Assembly (NCBI GenBank): GCA_015680685.1
Contig: MNCI01008066.1
Location: 384,544 to 427,424 of the forward strand
From: Gnetum montanum
Taxonomy: Eukaryota > Streptophyta > Gnetopsida > Gnetales > Gnetaceae
Direction of reading: 5' to 3'
Length of the DNA stretch: 42,881 bases
The notes below the pieces were generated by a model. It made no database searches. It had not been told where the DNA came from and was given only the letters and a program-made list of their open reading frames with translations. How positions within the stretch are numbered: the first letter of the stretch is position 1; the number at the start of each line of letters is the position of its first letter. The position numbers were made by a program, and so were the translations under genes. Of this stretch, positions 11,351-21,654 are shown in pieces.

Positions 11351-12164
11351 CTGTGTAACACAATCAGTAAGTGTTAGCATCATATCTAAGTGCAATACAC
11401 ATGCAATGTAGCAATACTTAGCAATCCACGCATATAGCGTTGCATAACCCTATTCCAACATGTAGCATAGCGAGAACATGAAAACACTACTGTAGCGAAA
11501 ATAGCCTAGCGTAGCAACAGAGCAGTTAGCCCTAACAGGGCAATTAACAATACGCCCTAACAAGACGTGTGCCACATTATCACATCACGCATAGCCCAAC
11601 CCTCCTCTGGGTCTTACATTACATCATTCGAGGGCCAAGTAACTTAAACTGCCCAAACCCCTGTGATTATGACAACCACAGCAATGGCAGTATAAGCAAC
11701 CTTGCATACAACGATGGCATAGCGTTTATGCATCCGTCACGGCCGAAATGGCAACAACCGGGGTGCAAAGGCCAAAACAACGCAATGACAGAAAACACAA
11801 ATGGCTAAAACTAGGATGCAAAACGAAAGCAAAGAACAACAGAAGCAAAAAAAATAGTAGAATCACAAAAAAAACAAAGGAAGCATAGGAGCCTACTAGA
11901 AAAACGACGTGTCCTTCCATGCCACGATGCACGCTTGTGTCACGTGCCCTAGGGTTTGCTTCACTTCCTCGACCATTGCAAGTTCCAAATTCATATGTTC
12001 CTTCTTCGGAGCCATCGTCCCGCTCACAGATTTCTTTTCCTCATCGCTGTGCAGAAAACCCCCTTGCTCGTTGTTAGCACAATTGCTCTAAAATTACCTT
12101 GTGCTCCGAATATGGGCTCTACGCTCTTACGATGATAATGACAAGCTTACCAGGGTCTAATCCC

Positions 12165-12172
12165 TATTTATG
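12165..12172 (-). promoter_or_regulatory. Candidate TATA box for the antisense gene
   Basis: The minus strand reads CATAAATA within CCATAAATAGGG, about 150 bases upstream of the antisense ATG at 12015. Spacing suits a core promoter, but AT-rich matches are common and no start site is known. A further GTAAGC...GCACAG pair at 12150-12047 could be a leader intron. Confidence 0.4.
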
Positions 12173-12341
12173 GCTGCAATGGTAAAAAGGGAAACTTGCC
12201 ACACTCTCTCTCCATTTAATGCGGAGCACACCATACAGCATAGCATGCCTACCACGACATCGTAGCACTGTTAACATTAAAACCTTGGCACACTTCAAGC
12301 TAATGGCTTGCTTTCCCAAAAAATGAAAAACATATTTTCGA

Positions 12342-12530
12342 TTACCACGGTTCAGAAAGACCTTAAACTAGCAATCGTAGCATAGTTGCACTTTTACCGG
12401 TTCGAAAAGACCTTAAACTAGCAAACCCCAGCACAATTGCAATTTTCACGGTCCGAAAAGACCTTAAACTACCATGTTTCGATCTGTCATACATTTGTAC
12501 TCTGCAATGACACTAAACTAGCAATCTCAC
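12342..12530. repeat. Degenerate CCTTAAACTAGCA repeat, spacer right side
   Basis: Three units of about 50 bases share (T)TCGAAAAGACCTTAAACTAGCA (starts near 12351, 12401, 12451), and a fourth weaker one is near 12510. The core is the same as at 7281-7436 and 16208-16540. It is non-coding and lies between the antisense gene's start and pol. Confidence 0.65.
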
Positions 12531-12767
12531 ATTTTCACGTTGGCAGTGTGACACTTTCTCCTTAGTAGTTACACGTTTTCACATCGACAGTGTTACATTT
12601 CCTATTTTAGCAGCTTTGCATCTCCATGCCATAATAGTCTACCATGACTTTAAACTGGAAAAATTTTAATCTCTACATCTTACATCTCATCACTACTTTG
12701 CAAGTTTTCATTATACGCGATTGCTACCAACAGGTGCCTCTTAACCAGGTTTTCTTCTCATTTTTAC

Positions 12768-12769
12768 AG
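12768..12769 (+). promoter_or_regulatory. Candidate sense splice acceptor before pol
   Basis: TTCTTCTCATTTTTACAG is a strong pyrimidine-rich acceptor 11 bases before the pol ATG at 12781. Ogre/Tat elements are known to splice out a region between protease and RT, and this is where that acceptor would be. I cannot point to a certain donor near the end of gag-pro. Confidence 0.45.
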
Positions 12770-12780
12770 GTTAAGAAAAA

Positions 12781-15700
12781 ATGGAAATTCATCGCAATCT
12801 CTCCACGCCTTTAGCCCTAGTAGGTTCGCATGGCAAGCTCGTGAGACAACTGAACCTAGACCTAATTAATTGTGGGTCAACCACAACTAGCACCATAGCA
12901 TCATTAGAAGCATCCCCAGACTAGCCTGAGCATTTAGTCCAAACCCTATATTTGGAGGCTGAGGATGTAACCAAGGACCCTCTCGTCAAGATTCTTGTGA
13001 CCACATTCAAGGGAGAAGTAAGAACGTTAAAGCTTAGCTCCCTCCTAGACATGCAAACGCATGAAAACATAAACATAAAAGTCTTCGCATGGTCATACAG
13101 TGACATGTCGGGTTTAGATTCGAGGCTGATACATCACAACATCGTCCTAGACCTGCGTATGAAGGTAGTCAAGTAGAAGGCTAGAAAAGTCAATCTAGAA
13201 ATTGCGCTAGCTGTGAGGGATGAAATCACCAAGCTATACCAAGCTGGTTTCATCCGTGTAGTTGATTATTTAGAATAGGTGTCCAACATCGTTGTAGTTT
13301 CCAAGAAAATAGAAGGAATACGAATCTGCATCGACTTCCAAGATCTGAACAAGGCAACGATCAAGGACGATTTCCCACTCCCAAGCATAGATCAACTCAT
13401 CGACACTATGGCTGGTCATGACCTATTATCCTTCATGGATGAATTTTTCGGCTATAACCAAATTCGCATCAACCTAGAACATCAGCTAACAATAACCTTT
13501 ATGACCCCATGGGGGACCTTCTATTACACCATGATGCCTTTCCAGTGAGCAACCTACCAGTGAGCCATGATCTACATCTTCAACGACTACATCCTAGACA
13601 TGTTAAACGACTATGTGGATGATATAGCAGTCAAGTCCCAGGAGGCAGCTGATCACCCGTGCGATCTAAGGGTACTCCTCAAGTATTGTCAAATACATGA
13701 CTTACACCTTAATCCTAAGAAGTGTGTCTTCAGTGTGAGAACTGGATGCATGTTAGGATTCGTAGTATCAAAGGCCAGAATACAGGTGGACCCTGACAAA
13801 GTCAAGGCCATCGTCAACCTGGTGCCACCTACAAGGCCATCAGCAAGGTAGATTACAATTCATTCGAAGTTTTATAGCAAGGTTGACCAACAAGTTACAC
13901 CCCATGCAACATCTTCTAAAGAAGGGACTCAACTTTGAATGGACAACCCAGTGTCAACAAGCCTTCGATGACTTGAAGGAAGAGCTCTTGCACCTCCCAA
14001 CTGTGCATCTACCACAAAGGGATAAGCCTTTCTTCATCTACCTCACTACCTTTAACACATCTATCACAGCACTACTATGTTAGAAATGAGATGACGGATC
14101 TGAGATACTAGTGTACTACTTGAGTCATGCACTAATAGCGCATGGGGCAAAATACAACGAAGTAGAGAGGAATTGCCTTGCCTTAGTGTTTGCACTAAAA
14201 AAGTGGAGGTGCCATCTATTTCGCAACGCAGTCAACATCATTTGCAAAAGCAACATACTCTGGGCTATCACTAACAACCTATATGAAAGCAGCAGGATAG
14301 CCCAATGGAAAGCAATAACCGCGGAGTTCGACCTACACTATGTAATCCAATCGTCAACTAAGGATCAAGCCATAGCAACGCAGCTTACATCCTTACTTGT
14401 CAACAACCACGCAACCATAGACATCGAATTTCTAGATGAACACATTGGCACTATCAAAGTCGTCCCTTCATCCCTAGAAGCTACCTTACACTTCAACGGT
14501 GCTTCAACTGCACGAGGAGGTAGTGCGGGTGCCGTCATTACATTTGCCTCTAGGGAAATGTACTCGTTTGCTTATCATTTTTCATTCCCATGCACCAACA
14601 ACATGGCAGAACATGAGGGGCTACTTAGAGGCCTCTCAGCTACCTAAACATTATGCATACAACACTTGGCAATCCGCAGTGATTCGCAACTAGTTGTGAA
14701 TCAAATCACTAAGGTCTATGCCTGCAAAGCTACGCACCTGCAATCCTACTACAACCTAGCAAAAAGCATGCTTAAGCAATTTGCAACCACAGACGTGCAA
14801 CACGTGCCATGCAGCGAGAACACCGTGGTAGATGCCTTAGAAACCCTAGCATTAAACATTCCACCACACTCGTTTGTGAGTCTATCGATGTCAATAGTCA
14901 AATGTACTGAGCCTATCACTCAGGTAGGACACGTGGCCTCCATTAGTGCCGCGAATGCCTAGGAGTTGTACGCTAACATTAAAGCCTACCTGCAACATGG
15001 CAAACCCCCAAGTGAACTAACATCTATTCAGAGAGATGTAATTTGAAAGCATGCCCAACAATATACGCTCATGGGGAATGATGCCATGTGCTGACACTCC
15101 TATGATAGGATATTGTTGGCATGCATGGGTGGGAAGCAGGCGTAGAAGGTAGTTNTAACCATAGCCCTGGGTGCTATGTGTCCACCGCACAGCCCCTCAT
15201 GCACTTNGATTAGATGCCTAGGGTACTATTGGCCCCACATGGAGCATGATTGCCAGTCAAAAGTCAAGACATGTGACATGTGCCAGAGATATGCAAATCT
15301 CATACACGTCTCACCTATGGACCTGCACCCAATGCAAATCATGTGGCCTTTCCAACGATGGGGACTAGACCTCATAGGGCCTATCACGCCTAAGTTCTAT
15401 GCAGGTTATATCTGCATTATCACTGCCACCGAGTATTTTACTAAGTGGGTGGGAGCTATTCCCCTGAGGAAAACGATGTCTTAGAAAATCTGCCATTTTA
15501 TCCTATACAACATCGTGACAAGGTTTGGGCTTCCAATGACTATTGTGACAGACAATGGGCCACAATTCAGTAGTACGGAAACCTGAACCTTCTATAGCAA
15601 TTTAAGCATTAAGCAATCATTCTCCTCGTCGTACTATCTGCAAGCAAATGAGCAAGCGGAGGCTATAAATAAGTCCATCATCAACTTGCTGAAGCGGATG

Positions 15701-16201
15701 CTTGGCAACATCAAGAGGCAATGGCACAAGAAAATCCTCTATGTCTTATGGGCCTACAGAACGACATGCAGAACCACAACAAGTAAGACTTCTTACAACC
15801 TTGTTTACGGATCTGAAGTTGTGTTGCCTCTTGAGTTGCAGGTACCATCACTCTGAATGATCCTTGCGGACATCGTGAGTGAAGCCCAGAACAACGAGTC
15901 GTGGATCATCGACCTCGACTCAGTAGAGGAGGAGCATGTGCAGACGCTAAGATGCATAGAGCACTACCAAAGCAAGCAGTAGCAAAAGCACCATGTAGAC
16001 ATGCATCGACGGCCAGTGCAGAAGGAAGACCTCGTCCTCAAGGCTATCCGTGAGCATGTGAGCAAATTCTCAGCCAACTGGGAAGGCCCTTACATGGTCA
16101 CTAAAGCCTTCATGAATGGAGCCTTCAAGCTGGAGGACATGGACGGTAATGAGTTCATCAACCTAGTGAATCACTCATACCTCCAGTTGTACTACGTCTG
16201 A
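12781..16201 (+). pseudogene. pol: pol (RT - RNase H - second RNase H - integrase) of the Tat element
   Basis: ATG at 12781 (AAAAAATGG); frame 1 to about 13850, then frame 2 to the stop at 16199-16201. RT: FAWSYSDMSGLD (about 13083), RICIDFQDLNKAT (about 13322), FFGYNQIRI, YVDDIAVKS (about 13612). RNase H 1 lies about 13930-14400 (FIYLTTF, YNEVERNCLALVFALKKW). RNase H 2 lies about 14470-14950, where the usual YFDGAS is LHFNGAS (the first catalytic Asp is Asn), with TNNMAEHEGLL and SDSQLVVNQ retained. Integrase: zinc-finger half CDMCQRY about 15270, then GLDLIGP, VTDNGPQF and ANEQAEAINK for the D,D,E triad, and a chromo-less C-terminus ending VNHSYLQLYYV. Stops are mainly TAG/TGA at expected Gln, Arg or Trp codons. 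Two N positions (15155, 15207) fall in integrase. Confidence 0.9.
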
Positions 16202-16207
16202 ACAACA

Positions 16208-16540
16208 ATGTCTTCAAGCACCGTCTGCTACGATGTTAAACTAGCAACAACATCGAGCAGTGTTCGCAATGACGTTAAACTAGTAGCATCAAGCACCGTC
16301 CACTACAATGTTAAAGTAGCGACAACAGCAACAAGCAGCATCTGCTACGACGTTAAACTGGTGGCAACTGTCCGTTACGACGTAAAACTAGCATAGCTAG
16401 TCTGCTATGACTATAAACTGGCACGACACGTCTACCATGACGTTAAACTAGCATGTACAGTCTGTTGGGACCTTAAACCAACATAACAATCTGTTAGGAC
16501 TCTAAACCAGCACACGGTCTACCAAGACCTTAAACTGGGT
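16208..16540. repeat. Tandem array of GACGTTAAACTAGCA-type units after pol
   Basis: About nine degenerate units, spaced roughly 30-45 bases, each contain CTACGACGTTAAACTAGCA or a variant (for example near 16222, 16270, 16308, 16348, 16380, 16412, 16440). It starts right after the pol stop. The core is shared with the two arrays in the spacer, so one repeat family flanks every coding block of the element. Confidence 0.7.
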
Positions 16541-16756
16541 TTGCATCACATCCTTAGCATACATCTGTGCCAAGTACACATCGAACGAGCATGCACAGTG
16601 CTGATGCACGGGTGGGATGTTGCAGCTCCACAACTCAGTCCACGATGCAATGGGGACACACTCTGGAATGTATGCAACACTGCCACCCTTGGCATTGTGC
16701 TAACCCTCCTGAGATGTCGTATGACATTGCACTAGCCCTTCGAACCTACCGTCGCC

Positions 16757-17540
16757 ATGGCCCATCGCCCTAACCGTAGCTCCTTAGCCAGTGCCCGCAA
16801 CTAGAGTTCCAGCAGTATTATGGCCCAGCCACAATATTGTCATCCTCCAGCCCCCTACCAATGACCTAGCTCAAACAACGTTTAGCTATGTGGTAGTTGA
16901 TCCCATAGCTGAACTGAGAATGCATGCCTTTGGCAGGGATTCCAGAGCATCCGCACTCACAACAACTCCCAGCGCCTTCGAGGCCAGCTCCTCCACACCA
17001 ATACTACCAAGGCCATTGCTGGCCTTCCTGCTTTGGACATTGTGCACCAGTGCGGGTCTCCAAAAGCTTCAACAATGTTTGCAGCAAGTAAGACCCTTGC
17101 CCTCGCTTCGCATCTCGCTCTCTGTCATGCTTACAAGATGCAACCGAGAGTATGACTCGCCATGGTAGCAAATGTTATGGCGTCGCGAAGTGAGTGCCTC
17201 GACTAGCTTGACTACTTCAGGGTGCAAGTTCCATGACATGCGTAACACAGCTCGCCATATGGGAAGCATCTATAGGCAAGTTAAAACCCTCCAGATGTAA
17301 CGCAGCTCATCCTGGGAAAGGCACACCTATTCTACATAGGGTCAAAGGCCAGCGAAGGAAAGGATGAAAATGTGAACGAGCCCCTCATGAGCACTCTGAT
17401 GAGGGACTCTGCTAAAAATCATCTTTGCCCTTCTCCTAGACCTCCTTCCTTCCTGCTTCGCCCTTTCACTCTCAAGTGCAGCTGAGCAATGTCCCGACGT
17501 TCACCAAGTGGCAATGTTAGCACCGTGTCTTCGGTGGTGT
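16757..17540 (+). pseudogene. Possible extra ORF between pol and the 3' LTR
   Basis: An ATG in good context (GCCATGGCC) at 16757 opens a frame rich in Ser, Ala, Gln and Pro with many stops. The stretch about 16995-17145 is open and protein-like (residues AIAGLPALDIVHQCGSPKAS). Tat elements often carry extra ORFs here. An overlapping open frame at 16791-17168 is an alternative. I recognise no domain, and the call is weak. Confidence 0.25.
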
Positions 17541-17588
17541 TTCATTTTCTTTGTCAATGTCTCTTGAGCCCGTCCTCCAGACATCAAC

Positions 17589-17601
17589 AAAGAGGGGCCA
17601 A
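17589..17601 (+). other. Polypurine tract of the Tat element
   Basis: AAAGAGGGGCCAA directly precedes the TG of the 3' LTR, where the plus-strand primer forms. Confidence 0.8.
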
Positions 17602-19081
17602 TGAAACACCCCAAAAAATTTGAAGGCATGTTTGCTTCACTAGGTCTTTGCAAAACGTGTAGTGTTACGATAGTTCTTCAGGAGCTAGATGCTTTGATTT
17701 TCAGATTGTCCACTTCAGCAGGTTTTCTAAGTCGATTCTTGCTACACTATGCTACGCCGTGTAGCATAGCAAACTTTAGAAGATGATTGTAGAAGCACAA
17801 TGCTACGCTACGCTGTGCAACACAGCGTAGAAAAAGCTAGATAGTCAACCCCTTCACCTGACTCCAAGTCCTTCAGCAACGTCTCCTTCCGTCAAAAAGT
17901 GGTGAACTTGGCCGACATCAAATCATGTTTGCTACTACGCTACACTAAGCTACATGGTGCAACGAGGTGTAGCAATTCTGTGGAAGTTGACAGAAGGTAA
18001 CTCAAAGTGCAGAACCAGCAAGTTCATAAACTTTGCAGTGCAAAAGGCAAAGTTTACAAATTGGCAACGTTTTTGCAACTAAGCCCAATCGCTACGCTAC
18101 GCCAACATGCTACGCTAAAAAGCATAGCAAAGTGGTAAGTGGTAATGCGACATCAATGCACTTCACCTAATTGCACTGTTGCTCTGACAACGTAATTACG
18201 GCATGGCAGGTTCATAATTATGGCATGGCAGGCTCGCCCAATGATCATGCAGGCACATGCAATGCAGACAAGTCAGCATAGGCCCAAGGCACATGGTGTT
18301 CAAACCGCATCTTTCACGTGCCCTTGGTCCTATAAATACCCCAATGAGCGATGCTTAAACTCTCTCTCTAGCTGGCTCGGGCACTAGTACACTTTAACTT
18401 TTTGCACTTTTGGCATCCCCCTTTTCAAGGCTCTTTAGTCCCCAATCTGTTTCCTGGGCAATCTGGTCGGCTAACAGTCTGGTTGGCTAACAAACAAAAA
18501 GTTGGCACTGTAACCTCAAGCATTGTAAGCTTCCTATTTTGACATTGTCAACTGTTAGCATTCTCAGCTAGCATTTCATACTATTCTTTTCTACCACCTT
18601 GGTAGAACTTCGCATTGTTGACGACTAAGCCCACATTCAAGCACACAGCCATCTCATTCTACACGTCTTGGTTACTCTTGAGATCTCTACACTTCCCAGC
18701 ACTGTGCAACCGATTGTGTCCATCTTGATAGAGTGAGGTCATAGCTTCGAAGTGGTGCACTTTTTTATTGCATTTTACATTATCTCCCATTTACTATTGC
18801 ATTTTACACTGCTTTCTATTTCCTCTATTGCATATTACGTTGTTTGTTATTTTCTTTGCATTTAAGCATTCCTTTGCGCTGTCAATTTCATTTTCTTTAA
18901 ATCACACGTTGCAAAAGGTTATATAGACACTAACTAAGTCCCTGTCTAATCGACCAAACCGTTCAAGGTGCCCCATTTCTATCCCATCCAGCATGGCCCT
19001 CCCGCAGAAATGGGGTTAAGACTACCAGCGGCCGATGGCCCCTCGGCATTTTTCCAGCCACCGACGTTTTCGATTGCTACA
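17602..19081 (+). repeat. 3' LTR of the Tat element
   Basis: Starts TGAAACACCCC, ends TTGCTACA, aligns with 1277-2847. It has a TATA box at 18331-18338 (CCTATAAATACCCC). It lacks about 91 bases present in the 5' LTR between GCTACGCTACG motifs. Differences from the 5' LTR are scattered along its length. Confidence 0.93.
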
Positions 19082-19086
19082 CATAG
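19082..19086. repeat. Target-site duplication, right copy (CATAG)
   Basis: Exact match to 1272-1276. It shows that the two LTRs belong to one insertion and that 1-1276 and 19087 onward were once contiguous. Confidence 0.9.
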
Positions 19087-19250
19087 GATTTTCTTTTGTG
19101 TTGTGTCTAAATTTTGTTCTGACTCCACATTGTGGCATGAATAAATTCCTAGTCAATTAATAATCCCATACCTATCCACATTGTAATCAATTGAGCTTGT
19201 TCCTCACTTTCTTTAACTCGAGGACGAGTTGTTAGTTAGTCGTGGGGGTA
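19087..19250 (+). mobile_element. 3' internal remnant and purine tract of the older LTR element
   Basis: This short non-coding stretch precedes the LTR at 19251 and ends in the purine tract CGTGGGGGTA (19241-19250). The phrase TAATAATCCCATACCT around 19159-19174 also occurs, reverse-complemented, at the matching place beside the LTR at 31919-32706, which ties both to one family. The Tat insertion separates it from 1-1276. Confidence 0.7.
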
Positions 19251-19289
19251 TGATGAGTCATGGTCTATCAAGCCCAGTTATTGGATCCT

Positions 19290-19366
19290 GATGCGATATC
19301 ACATCAACCGCAATATCGCGTCCACCCCGTGATATTGTGTCCACCTCATGATATCGCAGCCTGCCT
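19290..19366. repeat. GATATCGCG-type short repeats near the LTR start
   Basis: Four degenerate copies of a roughly 20-base unit with core (A/G)ATATCGCGTCCACC follow each other. The other LTR copy has the same kind of CGATATCG palindromes (32671-32700). They lie upstream of the TATA position and may be U3 regulatory repeats. Confidence 0.6.
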
Positions 19367-19773
19367 CAATTTCTATGAATAAGAGTCGGCTTTCCTTGTT
19401 CTAGGAATTAGTTCTTAGATTTTATTGTAATTTTTTTAGTAGTTCTTTCTCTCAACCCCTTTCCTCCCAGTGTATGCCCACAATGTGGTGATTGTAATTG
19501 TACGAAACCTTTATTCGAGTGTGACGTACTTGGACACGCACATGACTAGAAATAAAGATCAAGATTACTTCATCATTGCAGCATTCACTTAGTTTAATTG
19601 TTTATTTAATTTTTATTTACTACTTTCTTAGTTAATCTCTTCTCACCCTTAAACTCCTGTTAAATGCGAAATGAGTACGACTTGATTACAAGCATTTAAG
19701 TGTGACTACTTGGTAACCTAGCAGCGTACCTAGGATCTNTCATTAGCATAGGACCACATCATACACCTCACTT

Positions 19774-19828
19774 TAGAATAAACCATACGTGACAAAGCTA
19801 NGAGAATAAACCATACGTGACAAAGCTA
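19774..19828. other. Assembly join: N at 19801 with a duplicated flank
   Basis: AGAATAAACCATACGTGACAAAGCTA precedes the N and is repeated directly after it. This is the same signature as at 4911 and 34056, and it points to an unmerged contig overlap, so the LTR is about 27 bases shorter than displayed. Confidence 0.75.
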
Positions 19829-20042
19829 ATACTAGTCTAGGTGGGAAGACAGAAAACTGCGACCTAAGGCTAACTGTCTAGATGCCACAACTAGTTTGTC
19901 TGCAGAGTTCGACCGGATTGCACATGTAATGCTCATATTCGTATGGTTGAGTGTAGGGGTACCTCGCCACTCATCACCAAGGAAAAACATTTTTATTTAC
20001 ATTTTGTTAGAGTAGGTTTGTTATTTAGTACTCAAAAGTATC

Positions 20043-20215
20043 TATTCTCACCTATTCCTATTCATTTAAGAAGTCAAGTTGCTAGAGAAAGGATGAGCTC
20101 TCATCATCTCCTTATTGAGATAGGTTGTTGGATTAATTTACCAAGAGAAGAGCTTATTTGTAGGTTGTGCAAATAAAGCATAAAATAGGAAGACCATATT
20201 TTTTTATTTGTCCTT
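20043..20215 (+). pseudogene. Non-LTR-type C-terminal zinc-knuckle fragment
   Basis: The frame at 20050-20175 reads SPIPIHLRSQVARERMSSHH, then IGCWINLPREELICRLCK, and after two stops EDHIFLFV. The order 'S-H-L-IE-G-W---PREER-C--C---IEDE-HFLF-C' is a common C-terminal motif of plant and animal non-LTR reverse transcriptases. No upstream RT is visible, so it is a short relic. It is a motif-level call only. Confidence 0.4.
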
Positions 20216-20526
20216 CTTTGGCTCACATTTGAATGAATTATACTATTAACTATAATATGTTAATTGTTTTCTTTCAAATTGACCTTGTCTACTTGAGGCA
20301 TTACATCAATGATGTTTTCAACTTTCTTCAAAAATATGTTGAGGCCTTGTAACTCTCCAACAAATCCTTTGTGATTTCTTGGACATAATAAAAATTTTCA
20401 GTTTCCAATTTCTAAATTATGTAATTAATTAATTCATTTATTAAATTTATAATTTATAATTAATTTAATTCTCTTAGTAGTATAGTCATGTATAGCTTAT
20501 GATGATTCTACTTTACCCAAGAAAGT

Positions 20527-20992
20527 CATACCTATCTAAAGTGGTGTTGTATTATTGAGGATGTAACTAAGAAGATTTTATTACTATGGTGTGAGTCTCA
20601 TAGCTATCTTGAAAAATATTGTGATATAATTTATGTGTATGCTTGATTTTTGCATTGCACCTATTTTACAAGGAATTGCGACACAACAATATGTTTCTTA
20701 TTTACTTTTCATGTATGAACGTTACACTTGTCCTACAAGGGTTTACAATAAGATTTATTCATACCTATCTAAAGTGGTGTTGGATTATTAAGGATATGAC
20801 TAAGAATATTTTATTGCTTTTGTGTGAAAGTGTCTTATTTATTTTGAAAAAGATTATGATACAATTTGCGTATGTTTGACTTTTGCATTGCATCTTATTA
20901 GAAGGGACTATGACACAGTGGTATGTTTCTTATTTACTTTTCATGTATGAACATTGCACTTGTCCTGCAAGGGTTTACAACAAGATTTATTG
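20527..20992. repeat. Two-copy tandem duplication, period 233 bp
   Basis: CATACCTATCTAAAGTGGTG begins both copies (20527 and 20760), and the similarity continues to CAAGATTTATTG with about 10-15% differences by eye. No gene lies inside; the open frames in it are in neither case supported by family features. Confidence 0.8.
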
Positions 20993-21088
20993 CTTGTTTT
21001 TACATTTATTCAAAAAAACTATAACTAATATGTTTTCTTACATCCACTAAGATCCCTTAGATCTATTAGACCAATTTTAGAATCCAAG

Positions 21089-21222
21089 ACCACCTCTAAT
21101 GAGATTTGTGAAGCACAATTTCAATAGCACCTCTTAAGGTTATTGACATTTAGAGGCATTCTTGATAGAACCACCTCTAATGAGATTTGTCAAGTGCAAT
21201 TATATTAGCACCTTTTAAGGTT
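21089..21222. repeat. Two-copy direct repeat, offset 81 bp
   Basis: ACCACCTCTAATGAGATTTG begins copies at 21089 and 21170, each ending TTAAGGTT. Short, diverged, non-coding. Confidence 0.7.
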
Positions 21223-21654
21223 TAAATGCATTTGGCTAGTATTAGAGGCACTTTCCTTAGAATATGATGAGGTCCAAGAAACAAAGAAAAAGAATGAGAT
21301 CTAAAGTATAAATTTGAAAAATGAGATCTAAAGTACAAAAGTTCAAAACCATCTATGAGTGAGATGGATGAAAGATGTGCATTCCTGAGGAATAATGAAC
21401 TCTGCCAATGTTGATCCCAAACTCAAATAAAAAATGAGGATTAGCATCAAGTTGGTAGTTGATTATAAAACCATGTAAAATGTTATGAATGATTTTTTTT
21501 CCCTCCAATTTTGCAAATACTAGGGCCTTTTCCCTCATGTGATGTGCCATGATCATAGGGCTCAATTGCTATGAAAAATGTGTAAAGACTTACTAGAATG
21601 TCCTTTACAAATGACATGCAACATCGGTGCTTGGATGTTGTGAAAAGTAGATAA

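Larger units (their letters stand above)
7602..12015 (-). pseudogene. Antisense multi-exon gene in the Tat element spacer
   Basis: On the minus strand, coding-like blocks are separated by seven intervals that each begin GT and end AG. Inferred exons are 12015-11897, 11350-10901, 10818-10545, 10460-9410, 9288-8985, 8922-8741, 8643-7825 and 7762-7602. Introns are 546, 82, 84, 121, 62, 97 and 62 bases, with donors such as GTGAGT, GTAAGT, GTAAGA and GTTAGT. The first exon starts ATGGCTCCG in strong context; the last ends at TGA (7604-7602) after an acidic tail. Introns 3 and 4 keep phase; some other junctions do not, and there are several in-frame TAGs and at least two frameshifts, so the copy is dead. 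Antisense extra ORFs are known in Tat elements, but I do not recognise this intron-rich arrangement. Whether all exons form one transcript is inference. Confidence 0.6.
1277..19081 (+). mobile_element. Ty3/gypsy LTR retrotransposon, Tat-lineage (about 17.8 kb)
   Basis: The element is bounded by two related LTRs that begin TGAAACACCCC and end CTACA, and is flanked by the 5-bp duplication CATAG (1272-1276 and 19082-19086). A primer-binding-like site follows the 5' LTR and a purine tract precedes the 3' LTR. The gene order is gag-protease, a large spacer, RT, RNase H, a second RNase H, integrase. The additional RNase H after the normal one, the large size and the spacer between protease and RT are known traits of the Tat (Ogre-like) lineage. 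The LTRs differ at well over one base in ten by eye and every coding block carries stops, so it is an old, dead copy. The spacer contains an antisense intron-bearing gene (about 7602-12015). Confidence 0.93.
19251..19976 (+). repeat. 3' LTR of the older element (TGATGAG family)
   Basis: Begins TGATGAGTCA directly after a purine tract and ends CGCCACTCATCA. Its terminal part matches the LTRs at 31919-32706 and 38748-39065 in reverse complement (GTACCTCGCCACTCATCA). The ends carry an extended inverted repeat TGATGAG...CTCATCA. The TATA-like box is altered (CTATGAATAAGAG versus CTATAAATAAGAGG in the other copy). Two N positions (19739, 19801) fall inside, the second with a duplicated flank. Confidence 0.85.

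Noticed and set aside
12049-12150. Leader intron of the antisense gene (GTAAGC...GCACAG)
   Set aside because: The signals are good, but the candidate TATA would place the transcript start inside it, so I did not list it as a feature.
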